A stretch of 64,000 bases of DNA from Fasciolopsis buskii (Eukaryota > Platyhelminthes > Trematoda > Plagiorchiida > Fasciolidae): the NCBI GenBank assembly GCA_008360955.1, contig LUCM01004389.1, forward strand, positions 76,214 to 140,213, in the 5' to 3' direction. Positions 12,457 to 23,662 of the stretch are shown piece after piece. The notes beneath the pieces were generated by a model, which was not told where the DNA came from, searched no databases, and saw only the letters and a list, made by a program, of their open reading frames with translations. A program made the translations under genes and the position numbers. Position 1 is the stretch's first letter, and every line of letters starts with the position of its first letter.

Positions 12457-12555
12457 TTTGCCAAATGTGGAATTCTATTCACGAAACGACAGATACCATC
12501 GGATATCTTGTTTGCGTTCTTCTATCAAATGGATAACTTATTTTCAATGAGCAAG
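12457..12555 (+). CDS. Exon, phase 0-0, main gene
   Basis: 99 nt after TTTCTTTTTCAG, donor GTAAGC. Reads FAKCGILFTKRQIPSDI then LFAFFYQMDNLFSMSK. Strong splice signals at both ends, and a hydrophobic-helix pattern consistent with a folded domain. Confidence 0.85.
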
Positions 12556-12658
12556 GTAAGCACATGATCGACATGACTGTTGCCAAGTTATGGTCGTAGA
12601 TCGGAGGCTGTAAAACGTCATTTATCTCTCTTTGGTATCTGCGCTGTTTTTCGCCCAG

Positions 12659-13051
12659 AAATGTATCCAGGGGTACAGGTTGGTGAAATTTGAAGCTATC
12701 CAGGTTAGTTATCCAGGACAAATCATGTAACAACGCAGTTGTTAGACGAACGCCTGTTATTCTAAACAGAACAGCATTAAATAGCGCACAAGAAACCAGT
12801 AATAAACGGTGCGATTATCGATAGTCTTACTGTCTTGTATGGTCGTATCACGGGTTGTGCAGAAAACATTCCATAAAATCCAAGTCCATTGATTCCTACC
12901 TTATGAAATTGGTTTTTTCGCTGCTTCTTTCTTGTCCAGTTACCGTATATTCGTGAATCTTGATTGTGTTGGCAAAAATATATTATGTGCTAATGGTGGA
13001 TACGTCATGACCAATAATTACATGCTTATGTGGACTGAAAATTCAATTAGG
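12659..13051 (+). CDS. Tentative pair of exons (12659-12678 and 12940-13051), main gene
   Basis: A 20-nt segment (KCIQGY plus two bases) lies between TTTTTCGCCCAG and GTTGGT. A 112-nt segment (YRIFVNLDCVGKNILCANGG onward) follows a very strong pyrimidine tract, CTTCTTTCTTGTCCAG, and ends at GTGTCA. The phases fit each other and both neighbours (12457 and 15772 exons). The composition is less convincing than for the main exons, so they may be chance or alternative exons. Confidence 0.3.
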
Positions 13052-15544
13052 GTGTCAGTTTATATCTCGCAGTAGATCTAAACTACATCCAGCCGTTGTT
13101 AACTGATCGAATGACTACGTAATTAGGTTACTGCAGATAAATTTGCAAATCTTTGCAAGGTAGACATTCCGAAAGAAGTCGTTTGTCAGCGAAAACTTTT
13201 CTCCCATTCGGTAAAATATTATGACAGTACATTATTTTAGTGACGTGGTTTGCATAGTGGTTATAGATTGCGTTGCTTATTGGAGGTAAATAGCTAAATC
13301 TGCCTGGACTAGGATAAATGAATCAGGGTGAAACAAGAATGTCCATAGAACGATGAAGCTGCCTTGGCCAGAGAGAAGCAGAAGCTCATCAGTACCAAAG
13401 TTAACAAAACTTTAATAGTTTACGGTTCAATGGAACGTATTAAAATTGCCGAGATTTCAGACAGTCAATAAAATGGACCACAAAAATCGTCCTAGAGATC
13501 GGTTACCACATTTACCGAAGATAGCAGAAAAAAGGACAAGATGAGCACGTGAGAACTCCTCTGATATTTTGATCAGTCCACTGTCACGCTCGATGGTTTC
13601 AAGATTAGCCATATTTAGATGGATTGTCTTCGCAGACATTCATAATCGCTTTTAAGATCGAGCAACATACTCATTCATTTTGCTTTAGGAATGTGAACCA
13701 AATTATGTGCATTAACACGCCCTAGACATGAGGATGAATATTCCCACAAGAAGTGCCAATAGACAATGGAATTGGGCATATTGATAGCTTCAAGGCACGC
13801 GGGAGAAGGCGACAGACAGACAAAAAACTGAGTATTACGGCCACCGTTCTGCGGCAGGGACAGTGGCATAGAAATTGTGGAAGGTGCAGAGAAGCGAACT
13901 ATCGGAGATAATGACGGTAAGAAATAAAATGATCAGTTTTATCCCGGAGATCAGATGGAAGAGGTGGATGACATTACTGGTAACGAAGAACCGGGTGAGG
14001 GGTAGGGTTTGGGTAGTAGAACGAGAAGAAAACGGATAAACGGCAGGTCAACTCGAAGAGATATGGTAGCACATCGCACAGTAAGTGGTAGCGGAAGCAG
14101 TAAGCGAAGGTAGGATGATAACACGGACAAGTGTGAATTTATTTCTATTACAGACGGAACGTTCCTGGACCGCAGAAGGACGATGACAGAAGGTGCGAAG
14201 GCAGCTGTGAACGACGAAAGTCTAGATGAAGGTAAATGTCAACAGCATCGGGTTAGTTAAATTGGAGATAGAATTCGGGCATGGAATACAGAAGCCTTCT
14301 GACGGAGGCGACAAATAGGTAACTCAAAGTTGGGGGATGGAGTAGACAAGTAAACCGCGTGAAGGCTCACAAGTCACCAAGAATCATCCATAGAATCCGA
14401 TCAAGGAAAGGAAGATAACGACTTTTGTTTACAAAGGAGATGCAAGGACGAAGCATATGCGCGAGGGAAGCGTAGTTACCCCAAGTAGTCCGGAATTATT
14501 ATAGGGTGTAAAAGAATGGCTTATTATGGGTAAAAAGTAACATTGAATATAGTAGGTCAGAGTCCTGTGATTTCCGGTAATAAATACCAAATGGGGAATA
14601 CTATTCGATATTTGAACGTAATCAAGATTTTTTTGCTTCTTCAGTGAGTATCATTCAATTAATATTTTCACGCATTGATCTACGTCTCGGGTGCCGTTAA
14701 TTTGCCAATAAATATGGGCACTTATGCTGGATCCGGCTGCATTTAAATCGGTAAGCTAGCGGCTCGACCTCACATGCCATGTGAGAATAACCAGGGTAAG
14801 GCTCCAATCTCCATATTCTGAATCCTGGTGGGAAGTAAAAAGAAAACAAAGACTATCCAGGTTTTGTATCCCGTAGTTTTTATCACCTGACCCAGTAAAC
14901 TAGATTGAAGAGCTTCGGAAATTTCGTTTATCGGGTCCCTGATTGAATTTACTCAGCACATTACCCTTGTAAAACATGCCAGTAATTTCTACTCATGGAT
15001 GTATGCAAATGAAGTTTGTTGTATACGGAAGTTTTTCGAATCAGTGAATCAAAATCTTTCTGACACCTTCACCATAACGTCGCACTTCACGTGATTGTAT
15101 GGCAGAACCTTGTAGACTTTTCAGTACAAATCTTAGCGCAATCAATAACGTCTCCATTGTGACCTGAGAAAATCTTTATATCTGCCACACCGAGAAGTTG
15201 GCTAAAAGTATTTACCAGGTTTTAGGAAAATTCGATTGAAATGAAAACGAAAAAAGGCTTGTGATGTGGGTTAACATTCACGTATTCACCCGAGAAATGT
15301 TTGGTGAAAATCACAAAATATCTTGTTCCATTTATATAGAACCAACTTTTAATATGCTAAATGGTTTTTGGTCATATAATCTGGTCCAGAATAAACTCTA
15401 ATTTAAAGAAGCTATTTTCTGAAAATCTGCCGGCATAACCTAAACATTTCGTGTGGTGCTATACATTTGGGTACCACCTGTGCATGAAACAGACGGGAAG
15501 CAAGATGGAAACTTTAAAATACATAGAATCAATTTTATGACAAA
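13052..15544. other. Intron, purine-rich in the middle, no clear element
   Basis: 13800-14500 is rich in GA on the plus strand. A 78-nt exon-like segment at 14154-14231 (TTCTATTACAG before, GTAAAT after) is open, but its phase does not fit the neighbouring exons. No recognised repeat. Confidence 0.3.
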
Positions 15545-15730
15545 GATTGACCGTCGCTGACCAAACGGCTAAAGTCGTGGCGTTTGGATGTGAAGCTCTC
15601 GAGTTCGGATCCTCCCGCCGCCTGTCAACTTCCCCACTTGGCAGCCTTCTTCTAGCCTCGGCTCCCTTCCTGAAAAGTGTTGCACACTGTTATTTAATTA
15701 ATAAAGGGAGTAAAAATAAAAGATGTATTA
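15545..15730 (+). mobile_element. tRNA-derived SINE, copy A
   Basis: Has a pol III A-box-like TGACCAAACGGCTAAAGTCG and a B-box-like GAGTTCGGATCCTCC. These are followed by a body starting CAACTTCCCCACTTGGCAGC and an A-rich tail (AATAAAGGGAGTAAAAATAA). The same layout is found reversed at 20235-20425 and 17085-17245. It ends about 40 bases before the 15772 exon. Confidence 0.8.
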
Positions 15731-15771
15731 GCGTTTTGTTAATGGAATTCTCTTCGCCTGTTTGTGTGTAG

Positions 15772-15870
15772 GTAATTCATACAATACGCAGTATTATGGA
15801 CTGGTTGGACGCATCGGAGAACAGAGCTACTCAAGAAACTTCGATTTACGACATGCATTTACAAATACCG
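15772..15870 (+). CDS. Exon, phase 0-0, main gene
   Basis: 99 nt, donor GTGAGT. Reads VIHTIRSIMDWLDASE then NRATQETSIYDMHLQIP. Acceptor is TTTGTGTGTAG. Same 0-0 phase and length as the 12457 exon; continues in phase into 17686. Confidence 0.8.
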
Positions 15871-17084
15871 GTGAGTTGTCTCGCATTTTACACTTTCAAA
15901 TGTATACGTTGTTCAGAACTTCATGATGGAGATTAAATACCACTCATAATATTCTAGGTGTATAATGGACTTAACCTGTATGGTTTGTTACAGAGAAAAT
16001 GTCAAGCTTAACGAGTTGCCTTGGGCTGGTTCCCGCGACTAACGGCGTGGCGCTTGAAAGTGAAAGCCAAGTGTTCGTCTACTCGTTCATCATCCATCCA
16101 TTCAAAATGTGGTAGAAGTATTGCAAATTTTGCTGTGAAACACTTTGATGGATTGAAGGATTATCACTAATGCTGTCATGCACTTATCACAGTCACGCAA
16201 TCATGAGCATTAGTCCTGGGGAACTGAAGACTTTCACCTGATTCAGGTTACCTAGTTTCTAACATTTCTTCCTGCATTAGTGAGTCAAGAACTAGAACTA
16301 CTAATGTATTATACTTCTAATAGCCGTGTATTAGTGTTTGTGCATAGTATAAAGAAAACGAGAACGATTTGTCCTGACTGTCAGGGGCACCATAGCAGTG
16401 ACGGGGTTGGTGGATTGGGTCATGTAGCTCCCAGCTGATATCGTCAATGTTTAGTTCCGATGTTTAGTAACCGCCCGGCTGTGACTAACTCCAGGCCAAA
16501 TATTTTGGTTCCTATGAACACCATGCGTTGATTTTTTGTGCTTAACAGCTATTTTATTTTGCATTTTCATTCTTGTCTGCGATTGTCTATACATTTTGAA
16601 AAGTAATGAATGCAGCCATGGGATAATCTAAAGTCATTGCTGAGCCCCATGATTAAAATGAACGCTGTGAGACGAATGTTTGCCTACCGCTGCAAGACCG
16701 AGGTGAAGAACAAAGCAATGAAGCAGTATGCGCTCCTGAATCTCCGACTGGTGATATCGAGACGCAATCATAATTGTGCGCAAGTAAACTACAAAAGAAA
16801 TGATCTGAGCTATGCAGAAGTGCATGGGAATTCGTTACTTCACAGAATCAAATAATTTCCAAGCCCACGGATCTATGGATTTACGACTACGGGCCGAATC
16901 AAACTGTTACATATTTACCCATATGCTTGGGCATACATCAGGTGGTAAACCGTTTTGTGAATTTGGATGAATCTGGATCAGACAGTGGGAGACTGAAATC
17001 ACACAAGAAATACGTGAAGAGGCTGGGTAGAGGCAACCAAGCTAGCATTAAAACCACGGCACTATTATCTTCTGCTTCCTTTGT
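15871..17084. other. Intron, no recognisable content
   Basis: No exon-like segment with acceptable borders and no repeat I can name. The plus-strand open stretch 16610-16855 has a minus-strand shadow and no domain. Confidence 0.4.
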
Positions 17085-17245
17085 TAATTAGACGAAAGTG
17101 TACATCGTTTTTCAAGAAGTCGGCGACCGCTAACAGAGGGCTACCAAATGAGGAAGTTGACCAACGATGAGAGGACTCGAACCCATGATCGCCACTGACG
17201 AACGCCACTACCTTATCCGTTTGACCACGGCCGGTCGTAAACTGT
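17085..17245 (-). mobile_element. tRNA-derived SINE, copy B
   Basis: On the minus strand: GTGGTCAAACGGATAAGG-like A box (here GTCAAACGGATAAGGTAG) and B box ATGGGTTCGAGTCCTCTC, then the TCAACTTCCTCATTTGGTAG body shared with the 15545 and 20235 copies. The A-rich tail is lost or decayed. Confidence 0.75.
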
Positions 17246-17685
17246 TAACCGTCACAGAAAATCCAGTGTTCTTATCAAGAAACTGTAATCACAAAACTCT
17301 AGAGGTAGAATTGAACGGCAAGGCAAAACTGTCAGGCTTCAATGGCATCTTGGTTTGTTACACAGTACCTCAAGCGAACGGTTTTTCGCTATTCGCTTTT
17401 ACCAAAACAACACATAGACCAGTAATTAGTCAATATAAATTTCACATTAATTATACCTGATCATAGAGTTCGCGAAAACCAGACCCACAGGAGTTGCCAT
17501 TTGCACGTTATTCGTGTGGAACGAGAATTCTGGAAAGAAAATTCTTCGAACCCCTCATTCCATTATCGTTTTCAGACGAGCATGTTGAACGAGCAGATGG
17601 AAAGAAAGTTGTTTCGATAGTATCACGGTAGTCCATGCACATTCTTTCCTAGTAACGACATCACATATTTGCTTTCTGCTGTCAG

Positions 17686-17814
17686 CGAAAATGCCCTGAA
17701 ATCATTGTTTATCGGGGACAGTTCAAAGCCCCATTGCTAGAAAATTTTACCAATTTTGTAATGACTTTGCGTCGTAAGCCAATGGATTTGGTCTCGAAAT
17801 TGGTGTCACTGCAA
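17686..17814 (+). CDS. Exon, phase 0-0, main gene
   Basis: 129 nt after TTTCTGCTGTCAG, donor GTACTC. Reads RKCPEIIVYRGQFKAP, LLENFTNFVMTLRRKP and MDLVSKLVSLQ. One long amphipathic, clearly protein-like frame in phase with both neighbours. The donor is non-consensus after GTA. Confidence 0.85.
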
Positions 17815-20234
17815 GTACTCTGTTAGAGACGAATGCGCAAAGCACTACCTATTATTGCTGTCGGTTTGTAGATAACATGGCTGGGCGAATCATATGCATA
17901 TTTGATTTTGTAGAGTTCATCAGCCGAAGTGCATGCGTAAAATTCCTGTCTGTATCGATTGCTATCAGTGCGAACGCTATGTGAGATTTCGTCCTATTGA
18001 GAGTTTCTTCTAAGGAATTCTCCCGAGTTAATGGTCAAAATCGGAAGCCATAATAAGAATTCACCAACCTAAAAGGATATCCCGTGACACCGCTTGTAAG
18101 TAGTAGCCTTTCAGTCAAAATGTATCATTGGGGTAGCTCATGCTAATCGTTTACCGTAGATATACCTAGAGGCAGAGGCTTTAATCAAAAAATCAAAGAT
18201 GCAATAAAAATTGGTGAATTGATGCTACTTCTCAATTACTCCGATAAATGTTATCATTATTAAGCAAAGTGTGATTTTTATTTCTGGTCTGTCTTCGGTG
18301 CACCGTCACCGAAAACTGCATCACAATATATCGTTGATAGTTCATAAAACTACTCTCCCTTGATCAAACAGGGGAGATGACTTTCACGAAGAAAATCACG
18401 CGCTTCGTGAAGCCGCATCACAATTCTATGGATCCACCTTTTTGGAATCACATTCTTCAAGTTTCTTTCCATACATATTACACGGTTAAAAAATACCTAT
18501 CGATTTCAACCGACTCCGGGTTGATTGGTCACGTTACTCGATATTCATTTTCTCATCCGCGTGATCATTTGGCTACTGTTTTGTTTATTCTCCCCTATGG
18601 TCACGTTATCAGGTATGATTTAGAAGATATATTATATTTCTTTACCGATTTTCTTAAATGATTCAGCCAAAAAATTTGGTTTCCTAATAATTCCACGGAT
18701 CACACTGATGAGCAATACGGTGAGACGAAGCTCGTTGTCACTTATTTGTAATCATACCAATAAATAAAACTAAAAGGATTAACAGCAAATGATTGGGAGA
18801 ATGATAGATTGCACTTCACTTTTTTAAAAAGTTCCCTGTGTGTGGGTATGTAAAACAGGTTTGGTCGAGGTTGAGTTGCGGGATGCATTTCACACCCTTG
18901 ACCCAGATCTGTATTGGGTTCCGGAGATTTCCGGTCGTCGTGAGTGATCCAGGGAGCATTCAGCGCTTTCATGAACGGGGGGTCATAGCGACGAATGCTT
19001 AAGGCCTCTGCTGCATACACGACCCGAGACTTCACCAGTCTTGATAACTTACTGCGGACACATCACTACAAGTCCTGCATGTTCATACCTGATTGAGTCA
19101 ATTGCCTTAATGAATATGAACGAAACCCTTATAATAATCTATGAAGACGGGAGCAGAGGAAACTCACAACGTTCAGCTATGGATGCTATCGTTACTGACA
19201 CTTAACTGCTCTTCGATTGCAAAGAGCTTAGTAGCGCTGTCATTCCAGGATCATATTACTGAAAATATTTGAACGTCATATGACTCGCAGATGTCGAGGT
19301 CAAACTTGTAATTAGGTAAACTACAAATGCCGTCGATCACAAAGATGCCTGACTGTGCACGGACCACTTAAGTTATCCCGGTTGTTTATGCAACGGCTTC
19401 AACCCAAACGCCGAATTCGGTAACCATAAGAATTCTAAAATGGTTTAATGATTGATTATCCTTGATCATCCTATGGCTCAGTGATCAGGATTTGAGTGCT
19501 TGTCCAGTCAACTACAAAGCAAACAGTTGAATCCAATTCAAAGTAGGTCATGCAAAATGCGCATGCAGTTGATAAAACACGTGGTGTCAAACGACGATCT
19601 ACGCGGCAACCGGTTCTGCATTATCAACCCCAAAGTTTTCGCAATCTACTGGGGGGGGGTCTCCACAAGCACAATACCAGCAGTAGCACCAATAACAGTT
19701 GCATCAGCCGAAGCGATGACTCGGTTGTGTTGAATTTCTGGCTGACCTTTCACGTATTCTGTTGTGAATCCTGCTGGGTTTTCTCCATACCCGCATTCAA
19801 CGTCGGCGGGATTGGCAATACTAACACTGACTATACTCATTCCGGGTGTCATGTTGTTGTGGTTGTTGTTTTTGTTGTTATTGTGGTTAATGTCTCACTG
19901 ACTTGAGTTTATTGATTAACCTGAGATAATTTAGCCGCAAATTCAGGTCACATAGGTGTAGACAGCAGGACTGAGAAAGAGTGGTGTAAGAGAGGGGTGT
20001 GAGAGCCAAACAAAGACTTAGTTGGATGCAGTAACTGGAAAACGAATGTGTGGACATAAGCAGGAATTCGGGGTCGAAATGTGATGTGTGACGACAAATG
20101 CAACTGAGCGACAGAAACTACGGATCGGATTTTGTTTCACGATTGAGAGGTCATGAAATTCTCAGTCTGATCATCATTTTGACAGTCTGTTTTGACTATC
20201 ATCCAGGAGACAGATTTAGGACTGAAAAGTATTA
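17815..20234. other. Intron; two open segments of unknown meaning
   Basis: 18377-18661 (+) is 94 codons open with no domain recognised. 19545-19852 is open on both strands with protein-like composition (see findings). A GTT-rich microsatellite sits at 19852-19890. Confidence 0.3.
19852..19890. repeat. Imperfect (GTT)n microsatellite
   Basis: TGTTGTTGTGGTTGTTGTTT followed by more GTT/ATT units. Confidence 0.85.
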
Positions 20235-20425
20235 TTCTTTTATCTTTTACTTTCTTTACTAATGAAGCAGCAATATACGTCGATTTTCAGCAAGGGGGCT
20301 ACGACCAGCAGAGGGCTGCTAAGTGGGGAAGTTGACCGGCGGTGGGGGGATTTGAATCCGCGACCTTCACGTCCAAATGCCACGACCTTATCCGTTTGAC
20401 CACCACCGACTGAGTCCATCATAAC
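20235..20425 (-). mobile_element. tRNA-derived SINE, copy C (best preserved)
   Basis: On the minus strand: GTGGTCAAACGGATAAGGTC (A box), GGTCGCGGATTCAAATCC (B box), the CAACTTCCCCACTTAGCAGC body and an A/G-rich tail GTAAAGAAAGTAAAAGATAA. It preserves the family layout best of the three copies and could serve as the reference. The tRNA part resembles a Leu- or Ser-like head; this is inferred from box sequence only. Confidence 0.85.
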
Positions 20426-21520
20426 GAGTGGCGTCAAGAATCAGTATGAAAAGTTTGAGTTGTCGTAAACACCCATGCGAGGCAGGTCTCTATAGCCTGG
20501 GTAACTCACTGAGTTTCTGGTTGCGTATGGAGGTTCTATTGCGAGACCGACTGCAGATACGCCGATTAATCCAGGTTACTTGAACTCGTGACCCGTGATC
20601 TACTAAGTAATTATTCACGATACTATTCCCTGAGATCAAGGACTACTGGGGTGGTCAACTTATCTAGAAATTGGTAATGGAACGTAGACTGGTACTAAAA
20701 AGCAAACGAAATGCTAAGCGAGGATTGTAAATGAGATGAAGTTCGGCGCTTATCAGAATGTCAGTAGTAGACTATATCTATCCGCTGGATAGAATTGTAC
20801 GAACTACCAGCCAGAAGCGAGTGGAGCGCACTGAAATGGCGAGGGTGCATACCTGTGTATGTGCATCCATACGTCCATGGACGAGTTGATCGGTCGTGCA
20901 GGGCTAATCGGGAAGGAGCATCGAGCTGCCGTACGCTTGGGCCGTGATAAGCACAAAATCACGGAGAACGGTGTCATTTATGATATCAGGAGACGCACGG
21001 AGTAGTCGGAGTCACAACTAAAATTATGAAACTAAGGTCAGCCAGCCGCATATGTGATTACAAGGTCATATCTGCGAATACCGCAAGCGTTGACTTGCGC
21101 GTGTTTGTGAACACACAAACAGCGTCTGAGATTGCGTTTTAATTTTATGTTTGCCAAGGATAGGGTTATTAAATATGTTAAGGGATAAATTATTCAGTTA
21201 GTCAATTAAAAGTTCAATTATTCACTCGTTCCCTTGATTGACTGGTCTTGCTAGAACAGAAAGCAGTATGCTGGAGCGAATACAGACCAACAAAAACGAT
21301 CATGGGCAACTTTGCATTTTACACGGATTCTTCTAATTTATCGTGTATTAGGTCGCGAACCGCCAGTGAACACCATCAATAAAAGCGCGAATCACATGTG
21401 TAAATCGCACCACCTGGTTCAAACGACTTCGTGACCGCATGGGGAAACACTACTCGAGTTTGAAGGAACCAAGACCGGTATGCATCTTGCAACCTGCAAT
21501 CACAAGCCATGCAATTGATT

Positions 21521-21535
21521 TCGATCGATCGATCG
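21521..21535. repeat. Short (TCGA)n run
   Basis: TCGATCGATCGATCGA, just under four perfect units in otherwise ordinary intron sequence. Confidence 0.9.
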
Positions 21536-21871
21536 AAGATAGCCTCTATCGACGACTGACGATACTGAATCAACTCATCTACTGTGCAGCTTTCACAAAG
21601 GGTGCATTTCCTAATAAGCTACCAAACTCGTTCCACTTAATAATTTGATTTTGCTTTATTTGCTTTAACACTGCCAACGAGGCTTCTTATTATTTAAAAG
21701 AAAGGCTTCTGTGATCCTTTGTGAAACCAATGAGATAATGATTGTCATTTGACAGAATTCGATTCATGTCGAACATACTCACACGTACACACACACAACG
21801 ACGTGCAAGTATACGAATATATATATATATATATTGATGAGTGAAAATATCTGCAGCTCAGGTTGCATATT

Positions 21872-22034
21872 TTTAGAGTTGAGAAGACGTACACTGAGTT
21901 AATACGTTTATCGTGACGTTTCGATCCAAACTAGGACTCGTTGTCAAACTCATTCACGTTTGATAACGAGTCCTAGTTTGGATCGAAACGTCACGATAAA
22001 CGTATTAACTCAGTTTACGCCTTCTCAACTCTAA
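21872..22034. repeat. Near-perfect palindrome of two inverted PLE terminal repeats
   Basis: The left arm (about 21872-21948) and right arm (about 21958-22034) are almost exact reverse complements around a loop of under 10 bases. The right arm carries AACGAGTCCTAGTTTGGATC, identical to the PLE end at 8421. It is then followed by GAAACGTCACG, the hammerhead-like 3' core. AT-microsatellite flanks both sides (21817-21835 and 22035-22052). In RNA this would fold into a hairpin of about 75 bp. Confidence 0.85.
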
Positions 22035-22584
22035 ATATATACATATATATATTACAGAACTCATCTATTAGATCACTGATTCCTGCTTAGGAAGTATCCT
22101 ACATAGTGGAAGTCAACTGGAGGTTTTAATTCTACCATTTTGCTACAAGTTTGTTTACATCCTTTGGTTTGCACATTCATATAATTACGGATTTCGGCGG
22201 TCTTATTTTACACACTTATTTTGCAACAACAACAGTGTTGGGGTGCCTACGCGAACGGACAGACAAAACGATTTGCAACACGTTCATGAGTCTCCGGCCT
22301 CGCTGTAACTGTCTGAAGTCTACTTGAAACCATTTGAGGGGCTAGGCATTTTTGGGTGAAATTTCCCGAATAAACGTTGGTTAAGAACTTTGTTTCATAA
22401 ATTCGTCTTTCTTTCTTACTGGAACATGGGTGCAGAGTTTCCGAGTTCTGTTGCAGAGAGTCCGAACTAATCTCCGCCACTGGTGGGAAACTGGGGAATT
22501 GTAGACGACATCCTCCTCGGTGGCTTCAAGGAAATAATTATTCATTCTTCTATGGCACCTATTTTTTCAGTAACCTTTATCAGA

Positions 22585-22740
22585 CGTTAAGGTCCAAAAA
22601 GCCGTTGGGAACCTGTCCGCTGGCATAATGCCTCAAGTAGTAGATCTGCAATCGGACGTCGCCGGTTCGTATTACATTTCAAACGTGATGGATGAACCGC
22701 GCTGATAATTCGTATCAGGGATGCGACGAATGTGAGCTGA
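22585..22740 (+). mobile_element. Probable tRNA-like SINE remnant
   Basis: CCGCTGGCATAATGCCTCAA, then a spacer, then ACGTCGCCGGTTCGTATTAC, which resembles a B box, at normal A-B spacing. Not the same family as 20235-20425. The tail is not recognisable. Confidence 0.45.
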
Positions 22741-23199
22741 ATTTCGATGCTGCGTCAAGAACAATTTACAAAATCCAGAGAAAAATGACCATCTTGTAGA
22801 ACTTTGCTGTCTTTAAGTCACTGCTAAAGGGGTAGGACAATTAGGGGTAAGTTGGTAACTACCAGTAATCATCTCATTGCCTAGAGCGTAAGAATATCTG
22901 TGTTTACATCGGACGGAAGTTTCACTTTTTTGGACGTTCTAGACATTAAAAATAGCAGAGAAGCTCGTTTGCTAGGTTGTCAAATGAAATGAAATCTACT
23001 TGTTTTGAAACTTTCAAATTTCTGATGTTATCCTTTTTTGCCTGGCAATAAGCAGATGTGTATTTAGTTAACCACTCTCATATCATTCTGGCATGAATCC
23101 GAGTACTAAGAGTGAATAGGTTTCTCCTAAAACGTTTGTCGAAATCACAATAAGTTGCATGACCATTTATTACATTATTGTCACACAAGCATATCCCTG

Positions 23200-23202
<3 letters not shown>

Positions 23203-23232
<30 letters not shown>
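23203..23232. repeat. (GT)n microsatellite
   Basis: About 15 GT units, 280 bases upstream of the 23510 exon. Confidence 0.95.
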
Positions 23233-23235
<3 letters not shown>

Positions 23236-23509
23236 AATTTATTTAAAGAAAGCAAGAGAGAAGAAAACCCGATTCATCTTTATGAGTCTAATAAGCTTCA
23301 TCAGGTAAACTAACATGAAATCTCCATTCCACTGGCACAAATTTCTTCACCAAATCACCTTAAGGTTACACACATGGTGGAAGCTTCGTATTTCCATCAG
23401 TTGTTTGAAGAGGTTTCCTACGACCAGTCTTTTGTTCCCCCTACTCGTCAAACATACGTGCATGAATATGTGATGGATACTCTTCGTTTCTTGCACTTTG
23501 CCAGAACAG

Positions 23510-23662
23510 AACTTCATCGAAGCACTTTCGGATCATTTGAAAGCCCTCAGACTGTGCGAAGAACTTCTTCGACATTTGGGTTCTGTTTACCACCGAGTTC
23601 GCCCGGAGAGTGGATTCCAACGGTTCTCTGCCCGGGCCATTGTGGATTACAGCACTGAGCAG
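23510..23662 (+). CDS. Exon, phase 0-0, main gene, with GC donor
   Basis: 153 nt. Reads NFIEALSDHLKALRLCEELL, RHLGSVYHRVRPESGF and QRFSARAIVDYSTEQ. The acceptor is CTTTGCCAGAACAG; an alternative AG five bases earlier gives a frame that does not join. The donor is GCAAGT, so the next intron is of the rare GC-AG class. A strong amphipathic helix makes up the first half. The ARAIVDY string recalls the start of SH3 domains, but the rest does not follow. Confidence 0.85.

Noticed and set aside
15545..15620. Possible tRNA gene at the SINE heads
   Set aside because: A and B boxes are present, but no closing acceptor stem could be made; the body and tail show SINE structure.
23510..23662. SH3 domain suggested by ARAIVDY
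   Set aside because: No ALYDF-type continuation, no following acidic or Trp motif; the next exon does not continue an SH3 pattern.
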